DNA of 36,139 nt from an uncultured Collinsella sp. (GTDB taxonomy: Bacteria; Actinomycetota; Coriobacteriia; Coriobacteriales; Coriobacteriaceae): positions 1-36,139 of the forward strand of contig CABRGB010000014.1 of the NCBI GenBank assembly GCA_902470345.1. Reading direction: 5' to 3'. The notes under the pieces were generated by a model, which made no database searches, was not told the origin of the DNA, and was given only the letters and a program-made list of their open reading frames with translations. Below, in pieces: positions 29,250 to 36,139 of the stretch. How positions within the stretch are numbered: position 1 is the stretch's first letter; the number at the start of each line of letters is the position of its first letter. The translations under genes and the position numbers were made by a program.

Positions 29250-30356
29250 ATGACCATGTTCGCACGCGATCTTTCCGTTGCGCGCTATCGCAGCTTCGAC
29301 AGTTACCGCCTTGTCCTGAGCGACGGTGTGACAGTGCTCGCAGGTCCCAACGCGGCGGGAAAGACCAACCTCATAGAGGCGCTGCAGCTGCTGACGAGTG
29401 GCGCCTCGTTTAGGCATCCGACCGCTGCCGAGCTCGTGCACGACGGCGTGGGCCCATGCAAGGTCGAGCTGAGGCTCGAAGGTGATGGGCGCGTGCTGGA
29501 CATGGGACTGAGTGTGGAAGATGGCAAGCGTTCGTTTAGCCGCAACGGCAAGCGCTGCGCTGCGTCCGGTGTGCGCGGGGTACTGCCGAGCGTTCTGTTT
29601 TGCCCGGACCACCTGGATATGGTCAAGCGGGGTGCCAGCGTGCGCCGCGCCGCACTTGACGACTTTGGCGTTCAGCTGAGTGCGCGCTATGCCGATCTGG
29701 CTAGTGCCTACGGGCGCTGCGTGACCCAGCGCAATGCCCTGCTCAAGGAGACCTGGTGCTGCCGCGAGATGCTCGGCGCCTGGAACGAATCTATTGCCCG
29801 CGCCGGTTCGGCCCTGCTCGTGCATCGTCTGGCCCTGCTTGACCGGCTGTCGGGCCATATGCGCGACGCCTATGGCCGCGTGGCATCCGGCGAGCCCGCC
29901 GGCGTGTCCTATGTGTCCACGCTTGGCGACCTGCCTCGCACCGAGGATCGCGATGAGCTCAGGGGCTGGGCGTATGAGCACATGCTTTCGGCGCTCGATG
30001 AGCGCGCCGACGAGGAGATCCGCCGCGGCGTGACGCTCGTGGGTCCGCATCGCGACGAGATTGAGTTTTCCGTCGCGGGTCGATCGGCCCGTTCATTTGC
30101 CAGCCAGGGCCAGCAGCGAACGCTGGTGCTTGCCTGGAAGGTGGCAGAAGTGGCCGTGGCGCGCGATATCCTGGGCACCGCACCGCTGCTGCTTTTGGAC
30201 GACGTGATGAGCGAGCTCGACGCCGGGCGCCGAGGCGCTTTTCTGCAGCTGATCGGTGATGATATCCAGACAGTCATAACCACCACCAATCTGGGGTATT
30301 TTACCGATGACTTGCTTGATCGAGCCAAGGTGGTGAGCATGGGTGAGACGTGCTAA
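29250..30356 (+). CDS. recF: DNA replication and repair protein RecF
   Basis: This 368-residue SMC-like ATPase loads RecA on gapped DNA with RecO and RecR. Walker A is GPNAAGKT at 32-39, the ABC signature region is SQGQQRTLVLAWKVAE, and Walker B is PLLLLDDVMSELD. The N-terminus (ARYRSFDSYRLVLSDGVTVL) is typical. The ATG at 29250 lacks a clear ribosome binding site and probably relies on coupling to dnaN eight bases upstream; ATG 29256 is an alternative. The 3' end overlaps the DciA-like gene by 14 bp. Confidence 0.97.
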   Translation: MTMFARDLSVARYRSFDSYRLVLSDGVTVLAGPNAAGKTNLIEALQLLTSGASFRHPTAAELVHDGVGPCKVELRLEGDGRVLDMGLSVEDGKRSFSRNGKRCAASGVRGVLPSVLFCPDHLDMVKRGASVRRAALDDFGVQLSARYADLASAYGRCVTQRNALLKETWCCREMLGAWNESIARAGSALLVHRLALLDRLSGHMRDAYGRVASGEPAGVSYVSTLGDLPRTEDRDELRGWAYEHMLSALDERADEEIRRGVTLVGPHRDEIEFSVAGRSARSFASQGQQRTLVLAWKVAEVAVARDILGTAPLLLLDDVMSELDAGRRGAFLQLIGDDIQTVITTTNLGYFTDDLLDRAKVVSMGETC

Positions 30357-30906
30357 TTACGAGCGCGAGAACGGAATGGTTGCCTTTGGCGGCTTTTTGG
30401 ATGCCGAGCGTCAGCGCATCCTGGCGGCCGCGGCACCTGAGCGCCGCGCGCAGATGGAGGCTGCAGAGGAATCTCGTGCGGTCTATCACGCCTGGAATGC
30501 AGTGTGCTCGGGCACGCGCGAGGGACGCCATGTGACGGGCCTGCGCTACCTGCCCGAGTCCAACGAACTGCTGGTGTACCTCGATTCGCCCTCATGGACG
30601 CAGGAGATGACACTTTTGCGCGAGATTATCCGCGCGCGCATGGAGCGCGCCGGCGCGCACGTCGACGGCCTGGTGTTCAAGACGACCGCCCCCGGCCACA
30701 CACCGCCCGCTGCCAAAGAGCGTCTGCGTCCGGCCGTGGCCGAGCGCCCGCCGGCTCCGCAGGCCGACCTAAGCGATGCCGAGCGTGCCGAGATCGAGCA
30801 CCAAGTGGCACCCATCGAGGACCAAAAACTGCGCGAGGCCCTCGAGAACGCCATGAGAGCCAGTGCCGAGTGGGCCAAGGGCGTGCAGAGCAAAAAAGAG
30901 CCTTAA
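30343..30906 (+). CDS. DciA-like protein (DUF721), probable replicative helicase loader or regulator
   Basis: This 187-residue protein starts with GTG at 30343 inside the end of recF. The middle holds the DUF721/DciA core, with VYHAWNAVCSG at about 47-57 and LLVYLDSPSWTQEMTLLREIIRARM at about 76-100. That hydrophobic strand plus Trp-Gln-Glu-(L/M) pattern is characteristic. DciA proteins interact with DnaB and support replication in bacteria lacking DnaC or DnaI. The C-terminal third is charged and Pro/Ala-rich. The recF-DUF721-gyrB order is typical of Actinomycetota origin regions. A strong terminator follows. Confidence 0.85.
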   Translation: MRRANYERENGMVAFGGFLDAERQRILAAAAPERRAQMEAAEESRAVYHAWNAVCSGTREGRHVTGLRYLPESNELLVYLDSPSWTQEMTLLREIIRARMERAGAHVDGLVFKTTAPGHTPPAAKERLRPAVAERPPAPQADLSDAERAEIEHQVAPIEDQKLREALENAMRASAEWAKGVQSKKEP

Positions 30907-30932
30907 ATCGCATCTGGTGGCCTTGTAGAGCC

Positions 30933-30962
30933 AAATACCCTCGTTCCCGAGGGTATTTTTTT
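30933..30962 (+). terminator. Terminator between the DciA-like gene and gyrB
   Basis: An 11-bp stem (AAATACCCTCG, loop TTCC, CGAGGGTATTT) is followed by a continuous T-run. It separates the dnaA-dnaN-recF block from gyrB, which must have its own promoter. TATACA at 30981-30986 is a candidate -10 without a clear -35. Confidence 0.9.
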
Positions 30963-31011
30963 ACGATAAACTAGTAAGGCTATACACATTTTCTTAACTG
31001 AAGGAGGACGT

Positions 31012-33042
31012 GTGGCAAACGAAAACGATTACGATGGCGGCGAGATTAAGATTCTCGAAGGTCTCGAGGCCGTTCGTAAGCGCCCGGGCATGTACATTGG
31101 CTCGACGAGCGCCAGCGGTCTTCATCACCTGGTGTGGGAGATCGTTGACAACTCCGTCGACGAGGCCATGGCCGGTTTCTGCACCGAGATTCAGGTGACG
31201 GTCCACGCCGACAACTCCATCACGGTCGTCGATAACGGGCGTGGCATCCCCGTCGACGAGCATCCTATCAAAAAGATCCCGACGCTCGAGGTCGTCATGA
31301 CGATCCTGCACGCCGGCGGTAAGTTCGATAACTCGGCCTACAAGGTCTCGGGCGGCCTGCACGGCGTGGGCATCTCTGTTGTCAACGCCCTGTCCAAGCG
31401 TGTGGTCGTACAGGTATGCCGCGATGGCAACATCTACGAGATGGAGTTTTCGCGCGGCAAGACCGTCAAGAAGATGGAGGTCGTGGGCACTTCGGAGGCG
31501 ACGGGCACCACTGTCAGCTTCTGGCCCGACGACGAGATCTTCGAGACCTGCATCTACGATTTCGACACGCTGCACAACCGTCTACAGGAGACGGCATTCC
31601 TCAACAAGAACCTCAAGATCGTGCTGACCGACGAGCGCGAGGCGACTCCTCATGTGGAGGAGTTTTGCTATGCCGGCGGCATCATCGACTTCGTCAAGTT
31701 CCTCAACGAGGGCAAGGACGTCCCCGAGGCCTTTAAGGAGCCCATCTACATTGAGGGCAAATCGGATCCGGATGCGCCCGTGACCAAGATGGGCGAGGTC
31801 GAGGTATCCTTGCAGTGGAATAGCGGCTATGGCGAGAACGTCATGTCGTTTGCCAACGACATCTACACCCCCGAGGGCGGCATGCACCTCGAGGGCTTCC
31901 GTACCGCACTCACCCGCGTGATTAACGACTACGCCCGCAAGCAGAACCTGCTCAAGGAAAAAGACGCCAACCTGACCGGCGACGATGTTCGCGAGGGCCT
32001 ATCGGCTGTTATCTCGGTCAAGCTGCCCGATCCGCAGTTTGAGGGCCAGACCAAGGCCAAGCTCGGCAGCTCCTATATGCGCGCGCTGACGCTCAAGATC
32101 GTGACCGACGGGCTTGCCGATTACCTCGAGGAGCATCCCAAGCCCGCTCGCGAGATCGTCAAGAAAGCCCAACAGGCCTGCAAGGCGCGCAACGCCGCCC
32201 GTAAGGCGCGCGAGGCGACCCGCCGCAAGAGCCTGCTCGAGACGGCGTCGCTGCCCGGCAAGCTCGCCGACTGTTCGGTGCGCGACGCCGAGTTGACTGA
32301 GCTCTTTATCGTAGAGGGCGACTCGGCAGGCGGCTCGGCCAAGGACGGCCGTCGCCGAGACATCCAGGCGATCCTGCCCCTGCGCGGCAAGATTTTGAAC
32401 GTCGAGCGCGTGGGCGATCATCGTGCGTTCTCGAGCGACACCATCCAGTCACTCATCACTGCGATCGGCTGCGGCGTCACGACGAGCGCCGGCGACGGCG
32501 GCGACTTTGATATCACCAAGGCGCGCTACCACAAGATCATTATCATGACCGATGCAGACGTCGACGGTGCGCATATCCGCATCCTGCTGCTGACGTTCTT
32601 CTACAAGTACATGCGCCCGTTGATTGATGCCGGCTACGTTTACGTCGCGTGCCCGCCCATCTTTGGCATCAAGGTGCGCAACAAGATTCACTACGTGTAT
32701 CCCAACGGCCGCCAGCCCGAAGACGAGATCCTGCGCGACACCATCCAGAGCCTGGGACTGAACCCCGACGACAACGACGAGGACGGCAAGGCCAAGGACG
32801 GCAAGATCACTAAGAAGCGCAAGGGCTACACCGTCCAGCGTTATAAGGGCCTGGGCGAGATGGACCCCAAGCAGCTTGCCTCGACGACGATGGACCCCAA
32901 GACCCGCATTCTGCAGCGCGTGTCGATCGAGGACGCCGTGGTGGCGGACCGCGCCGTGCGCGAACTGATGGGCTCCGAGGTCGGCTATCGCCGCGAGTAC
33001 ATCGAGAAGCACGCCCACGACGCACGCTTCTTGGACGCCTAG
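31012..33042 (+). CDS. gyrB: DNA gyrase subunit B
   Basis: This 676-residue ATPase subunit of gyrase carries the GHKL fold (WEIVDNSVDEA, about 42-52; DNGRGIPV; GGLHGVGISVVNALS), the transducer region, and the TOPRIM domain starting with EGDSAGGSA at 435 and continuing to MTDADVDGAHIR. The C-terminal QRYKGLGEMDPKQL binds GyrA. It starts with GTG at 31012, four bases after AAGGAGG. No inserted domain is seen. gyrA follows after 178 bp with a long hairpin. Confidence 0.98.
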   Translation: MANENDYDGGEIKILEGLEAVRKRPGMYIGSTSASGLHHLVWEIVDNSVDEAMAGFCTEIQVTVHADNSITVVDNGRGIPVDEHPIKKIPTLEVVMTILHAGGKFDNSAYKVSGGLHGVGISVVNALSKRVVVQVCRDGNIYEMEFSRGKTVKKMEVVGTSEATGTTVSFWPDDEIFETCIYDFDTLHNRLQETAFLNKNLKIVLTDEREATPHVEEFCYAGGIIDFVKFLNEGKDVPEAFKEPIYIEGKSDPDAPVTKMGEVEVSLQWNSGYGENVMSFANDIYTPEGGMHLEGFRTALTRVINDYARKQNLLKEKDANLTGDDVREGLSAVISVKLPDPQFEGQTKAKLGSSYMRALTLKIVTDGLADYLEEHPKPAREIVKKAQQACKARNAARKAREATRRKSLLETASLPGKLADCSVRDAELTELFIVEGDSAGGSAKDGRRRDIQAILPLRGKILNVERVGDHRAFSSDTIQSLITAIGCGVTTSAGDGGDFDITKARYHKIIIMTDADVDGAHIRILLLTFFYKYMRPLIDAGYVYVACPPIFGIKVRNKIHYVYPNGRQPEDEILRDTIQSLGLNPDDNDEDGKAKDGKITKKRKGYTVQRYKGLGEMDPKQLASTTMDPKTRILQRVSIEDAVVADRAVRELMGSEVGYRREYIEKHAHDARFLDA

Positions 33043-33043
33043 C

Positions 33044-33138
33044 TTTCCCAGGCACCCCATATTGCCCTTCAGGATTTCGGGCGCCGCACGCAAGGCGTGC
33101 GCCCTCATCCTTCAGGGCAACCTGGGGCACCTGGAAAA
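33044..33138 (+). other. Long near-perfect hairpin between gyrB and gyrA
   Basis: Nested arms pair almost throughout: TTTCC-AGG with CCTGGAAA, CCCCA with TGGGG, GCCCT-TC-AGGAT with ATCCT-TC-AGGGC, and GGGCGC-CGCACGC with GCGTGCG-CCC, closing on loop AAG at 33092-33094. No T-run follows, so it is not a plain terminator. It would form a stem of roughly 40 bp with small internal loops in the gyrA leader or gyrB-gyrA mRNA. CA and TC bulges are symmetric in both arms. Confidence 0.7.
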
Positions 33139-33220
33139 CCTAGGAGGGTTATCCGGTGTTCCCGGTAATCCGTCTCCGTGGTAGGGAACTAATGGACCAC
33201 GCAAACCATGAGGAGGTAAC

Positions 33221-35962
33221 GTGGCAGACGATATCAACAATAACGAGGGTATGGACGAGGCCGGCGATGCCGGCATGCCCGACGATCTGAAGCGCCTGCT
33301 TGCCCGCGCCGAGCAGGGCGAGGACGGCGATCCGGACGCCTATAACCCCGATGCCGATGATGATGAGGAAGAGGACGACGACGCCGAGCTCGAGGAGAGT
33401 TTTGGCGAAGTCGACCGTGGCGCCTCGGCCGGCGAGGATATCAACGGCGGCCAGCTCCAGATTTCGGAGTTTGGCCGCGAGATGAAGCAGTCGTTCATCG
33501 AGTACTCGATGTCGGTCATCACGGCGCGCGCCCTACCGGACGTGCGCGATGGCTTAAAGCCGGTGCACCGTCGCATCCTGTACGCAATGAACGAGAGCGG
33601 CATCTACCCCAACCGTCCGCACAAGAAGTCGGCCTGGACGGTCGGCGAAGTTATCGGTAAGTACCATCCGCACGGCGACTCCGCGGTCTATGAGGCAATG
33701 GTCCGCCTGGCACAGTGGTTCTCCATGCGCACGCCGCTCATTGACGGTCACGGCAACTTCGGCAATATCGACGGCGACGGCGCCGCCGCCATGCGTTACA
33801 CCGAGAGCCGCCTGGCAAAGCCCGCCATGGAGCTCCTGCGTGACCTGCAGAAGGACACCGTCGACTGGCAGCCCAACTACGACGAATCGCTCGCCGAGCC
33901 CCAGGCGCTGCCTGCGCGTTTCCCCAACCTGCTGGTCAACGGCAGCCAGGGCATCGCCGTCGGCATGGCCACCAACATCGCCCCGCACAACCTCACCGAG
34001 GCAATCGAGGTCACGTGCTACCTGATCGACAATCCCGACGCCACCGTCGACGAGCTCATGCAGATCATGCCCGGTCCGGACTTCCCCACCGGTGCCATCA
34101 TCATGGGCAGTGCCGGCATCAAGCAGAGCTACGAGACCGGACGCGGCTCCATCACCGTGCGCGCCAAGGCTCATGTGGAGTCCACCAAGACCGGCCGCAG
34201 CCGCCTGGTCTTTACCGAGATCCCCTACATGGTCAACAAGGGTACCCTGCAGGAGAAGATCGCCCAGCTCGTCAACGACAAGCGCATCGAGGGCATCTCG
34301 GACATGCGCGATGAGTCCAACCAGAAGGGCATCCGCCTGGTCATCGAGCTCAAGAAGGGCGTCATCCCGCAGGTCGTGCTCAACAACCTGTACAAGTACA
34401 CCTCGCTGCAGACGACCTTTGGTGCCAACAACCTGGCGCTTGTCAACGGAGTTCCCAAATGCCTGAGCCTGCGCGAGATGCTGCAGCACTACATCGACCA
34501 CCAGGTCGACGTCGTCACCCGCCGCACCCGCTTTGACCTTAAGAAGGCCCAGGCGCGCGCCCATATCCTCGAGGGCTACCTGATGGCTCTCGACCATATC
34601 GACGAGGTCATCAGCATCATCCGCTCCTCGCAGACCGATTCCGAGGCCAGCAGCCGCCTGCTCGGGCGCTTTGGCTTTACGCCCGAGCAGACTACGGCCA
34701 TCCTCGAGATGAAGCTGCGCCGCCTGACCGGCCTGGAGCGCGACAAGATTCAGGAAGAGCTGGACGGCTTGCGCCGTGCTATCGCCTACTACGAGGACCT
34801 GTTGGCGCACGAGGAGAAGATTCTGGGCGTCATCAAGGAAGAGATGCGCGAGATTTCCAAGAAGTTCGGCGACAAGCGCCGCACCGAGATCAGCCATGTC
34901 GAGAAGGACCTGGACGTCGAAGATCTGATTGCCGACGAGGACATGGTCGTGACCATCACCCACACCGGCTACGTCAAGCGCATCCCGGTGGCTGCCTATC
35001 GCGCCCAAAAGCGCGGCGGCAAGGGCGTGTCGGGCGTCAACCTCAAAGAGGACGACGTTATCGACGAGATGTTTATCGCATCCACGCACGAGTACGTGCT
35101 GTTCTTCTCGAGCAAGGGCAAGGTCTATCGCCTGAAGGTACACGAGCTGCCGGTTGGCACGCGCCAGGCGCGCGGCACCGCGATCGTCAACTTGCTGCCT
35201 TTCGAGGAGGGCGAGAAGATCGCGAGCGTCATCAGCTGCCGCGAGTTCCCCGCCGACGAGTACCTGATGTTTGCCACCAAGAGCGGCATGGTCAAGAAGA
35301 CCGTGATGAGCGCCTACGACCGCAGCCGCCGCGACGGCCTAATCGCCATCAACCTGAGGGACGACGACGCGCTGCTCGCTGTACGTCGCGTGCGCGAGGG
35401 TGACAAGATCATCATGGCAACCACCGCGGGCAAGGCGATTATGTTCCCCGAGGACCAGGTGCGCGCCACCGGTCGCGATACCAGCGGCGTCCGTGGCATT
35501 AGCATGAAGGAAGGCGTGAGCGTTCTTGGTATGGAGATTACCAACGGTAGCGGCGACCTGTTCGTCATTACCGAGCGCGGCTACGGCAAACGCACGCCGG
35601 TCTCAGATTACCCGGAGCAGAACCGCGGCGGTCAGGGTGTCTATACCATCCAGATGACCGAGCGCAAGGGCAACCTCGCAGCCATGAAGACGGTGGGCCC
35701 GCAGCATGAGCTGTTCATCGTGACGGAGGGCGCGACGGTCATTCGTGTCAAGACCGATGAGATCAGCCAAACCGGTCGCGCCACCCAGGGCGTCAAGATG
35801 ATGGCCGTCGACGACAACGACCGCATCTGCGCCGTAGCCCGCATGACGGCCGCCAAAGAGAAGCCCGAAGGCGAAGCCACCGAGGCCGCAGCCGACGCCG
35901 AAGAAGCCCCAGTCGACCTGGGCGACGGCAACGACATGCCAGAGGATCTCCTCGACGAGTAA
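33221..35962 (+). CDS. gyrA: DNA gyrase subunit A
   Basis: This 913-residue subunit cuts and rejoins DNA. The catalytic tyrosine is Tyr193 in AAAMRYTESRL. The quinolone-resistance region reads HPHGDSAVYEAM, with Ser153 and Glu157 at positions matching E. coli S83 and D87, so no common resistance change is seen. The C-terminal pinwheel contains the GyrA-box QKRGGKG. The N-terminus is unusual: about 80 residues precede the family start (EFGREMKQSFIEYSMSVI), strongly acidic at about 34-66 (DADDDEEEDDDAELEE). The C-terminal tail is also acidic. A GTG at 33221 follows AGGAGG, so the extension is probably real. A terminator follows. Confidence 0.97.
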   Translation: MADDINNNEGMDEAGDAGMPDDLKRLLARAEQGEDGDPDAYNPDADDDEEEDDDAELEESFGEVDRGASAGEDINGGQLQISEFGREMKQSFIEYSMSVITARALPDVRDGLKPVHRRILYAMNESGIYPNRPHKKSAWTVGEVIGKYHPHGDSAVYEAMVRLAQWFSMRTPLIDGHGNFGNIDGDGAAAMRYTESRLAKPAMELLRDLQKDTVDWQPNYDESLAEPQALPARFPNLLVNGSQGIAVGMATNIAPHNLTEAIEVTCYLIDNPDATVDELMQIMPGPDFPTGAIIMGSAGIKQSYETGRGSITVRAKAHVESTKTGRSRLVFTEIPYMVNKGTLQEKIAQLVNDKRIEGISDMRDESNQKGIRLVIELKKGVIPQVVLNNLYKYTSLQTTFGANNLALVNGVPKCLSLREMLQHYIDHQVDVVTRRTRFDLKKAQARAHILEGYLMALDHIDEVISIIRSSQTDSEASSRLLGRFGFTPEQTTAILEMKLRRLTGLERDKIQEELDGLRRAIAYYEDLLAHEEKILGVIKEEMREISKKFGDKRRTEISHVEKDLDVEDLIADEDMVVTITHTGYVKRIPVAAYRAQKRGGKGVSGVNLKEDDVIDEMFIASTHEYVLFFSSKGKVYRLKVHELPVGTRQARGTAIVNLLPFEEGEKIASVISCREFPADEYLMFATKSGMVKKTVMSAYDRSRRDGLIAINLRDDDALLAVRRVREGDKIIMATTAGKAIMFPEDQVRATGRDTSGVRGISMKEGVSVLGMEITNGSGDLFVITERGYGKRTPVSDYPEQNRGGQGVYTIQMTERKGNLAAMKTVGPQHELFIVTEGATVIRVKTDEISQTGRATQGVKMMAVDDNDRICAVARMTAAKEKPEGEATEAAADAEEAPVDLGDGNDMPEDLLDE

Positions 35963-36002
35963 GAGGAACTAGCTGGTAAAAATCATCAGACCCCATATAT
36001 CG

Positions 36003-36034
36003 GCGGTCGGCGCACTGCGCGCCGACCGCTTTTT
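36003..36034 (+). terminator. Terminator of gyrA
   Basis: A perfect 11-bp stem (GCGGTCGGCGC, loop ACTGC, GCGCCGACCGC) is followed by TTTTT, 40 bp after the gyrA stop codon. Confidence 0.93.
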
Positions 36035-36104
36035 GACAACCTTGGACCCCGTGCCCGCCGAGCGGGCGAGATGGGTTGGGTTTGTCGCGAGTTCCGCACG
36101 CAAA

Positions 36105-36127
36105 GAAGGCCACTTAATGTGGCCTTC
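36105..36127. terminator. Second hairpin near the window end
   Basis: A perfect 9-bp stem (GAAGGCCAC, loop TTAAT, GTGGCCTTC) lies about 70 bp past the gyrA terminator; a smaller GCCCGC/GCGGGC stem sits at 36053-36067. It lacks a T-run of five or more. It may be a terminator or attenuator for a gene beyond the window edge; its direction is unclear. Confidence 0.4.
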
Positions 36128-36139
36128 GTCTTGCGCAGG

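Noticed and set aside
28063..29265. A 400-codon frame on the minus strand over dnaN
   Set aside because: It lies opposite dnaN and runs through the probable origin core; no start signal or family.
33121..33180. Second riboswitch-like hairpin (GGTTATCCGG / CCGGTAATCC) in the gyrA leader
   Set aside because: Only 7 of 10 positions pair and no known riboswitch pattern is seen.
33554..35143. A 529-codon open frame on the minus strand across gyrA
   Set aside because: It is fully antisense to a well-conserved gene, its translation is low-complexity (Asp, Val, Leu, Gly) and it matches no family. It arises from the GC-biased third positions of gyrA.

Overview
The window looks like the replication-origin region of a member of the Coriobacteriia (Actinomycetota), most likely Collinsella or a close relative. 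This rests on the gene order, the moderately high GC content, a pair of WYL regulators, a short YidC without a periplasmic domain, and a large LPxTG thioester adhesin. The genus is an inference from pattern; no search was run. No prophage, insertion sequence or CRISPR array was seen.

Left part (1-5200), mainly minus strand: the start of a TSCPD-domain protein, a two-gene unit coupling an extracytoplasmic amino-acid-binding-like protein to a GGDEF diguanylate cyclase, purB, then a non-coding stretch with 39-bp repeats, tRNA-derived fragments and a tRNA-Gly(CCC). Middle-left (5237-17128): a 1143-residue sortase-anchored adhesin with a thioester head and six isopeptide-type domains; a small membrane protein in an operon with a very large membrane protein whose M28-peptidase-like fold is interrupted and lacks several metal ligands; two overlapping WYL-domain regulators; and a DinG-like exonuclease-helicase facing them. 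Next come ddl (minus) and rlmN (plus).

Right part (19245-36139) is the origin block. On the minus strand run rpmH-rnpA-yidD-yidC-jag, a terminator, then rsmG, three perfect parS sites, parA, parB and a small membrane protein. On the plus strand run a GHKL-ATPase/winged-helix protein, dnaA, dnaN, recF, a DciA-like gene, gyrB and gyrA. The two arms diverge from 24462-24806, so replication and transcription would be co-oriented from an origin near dnaA. The dnaA-dnaN gap has a DnaA-box-like element, five consecutive DnaA-trios and an AT-rich stretch in the same order as the Bacillus subtilis unwinding element. DnaA-box candidates here read TTTTCAACA rather than TTATCCACA, and the DnaA box-reading motif is altered (GNRNHST instead of GGRDHTT).

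The strongest leads for something undescribed are the GHKL-ATPase/winged-helix gene immediately before dnaA, the apparent change in DnaA-box specificity, a parS-like site inside dnaA, a roughly 95-nt near-perfect hairpin between gyrB and gyrA, and an acidic extension on GyrA.
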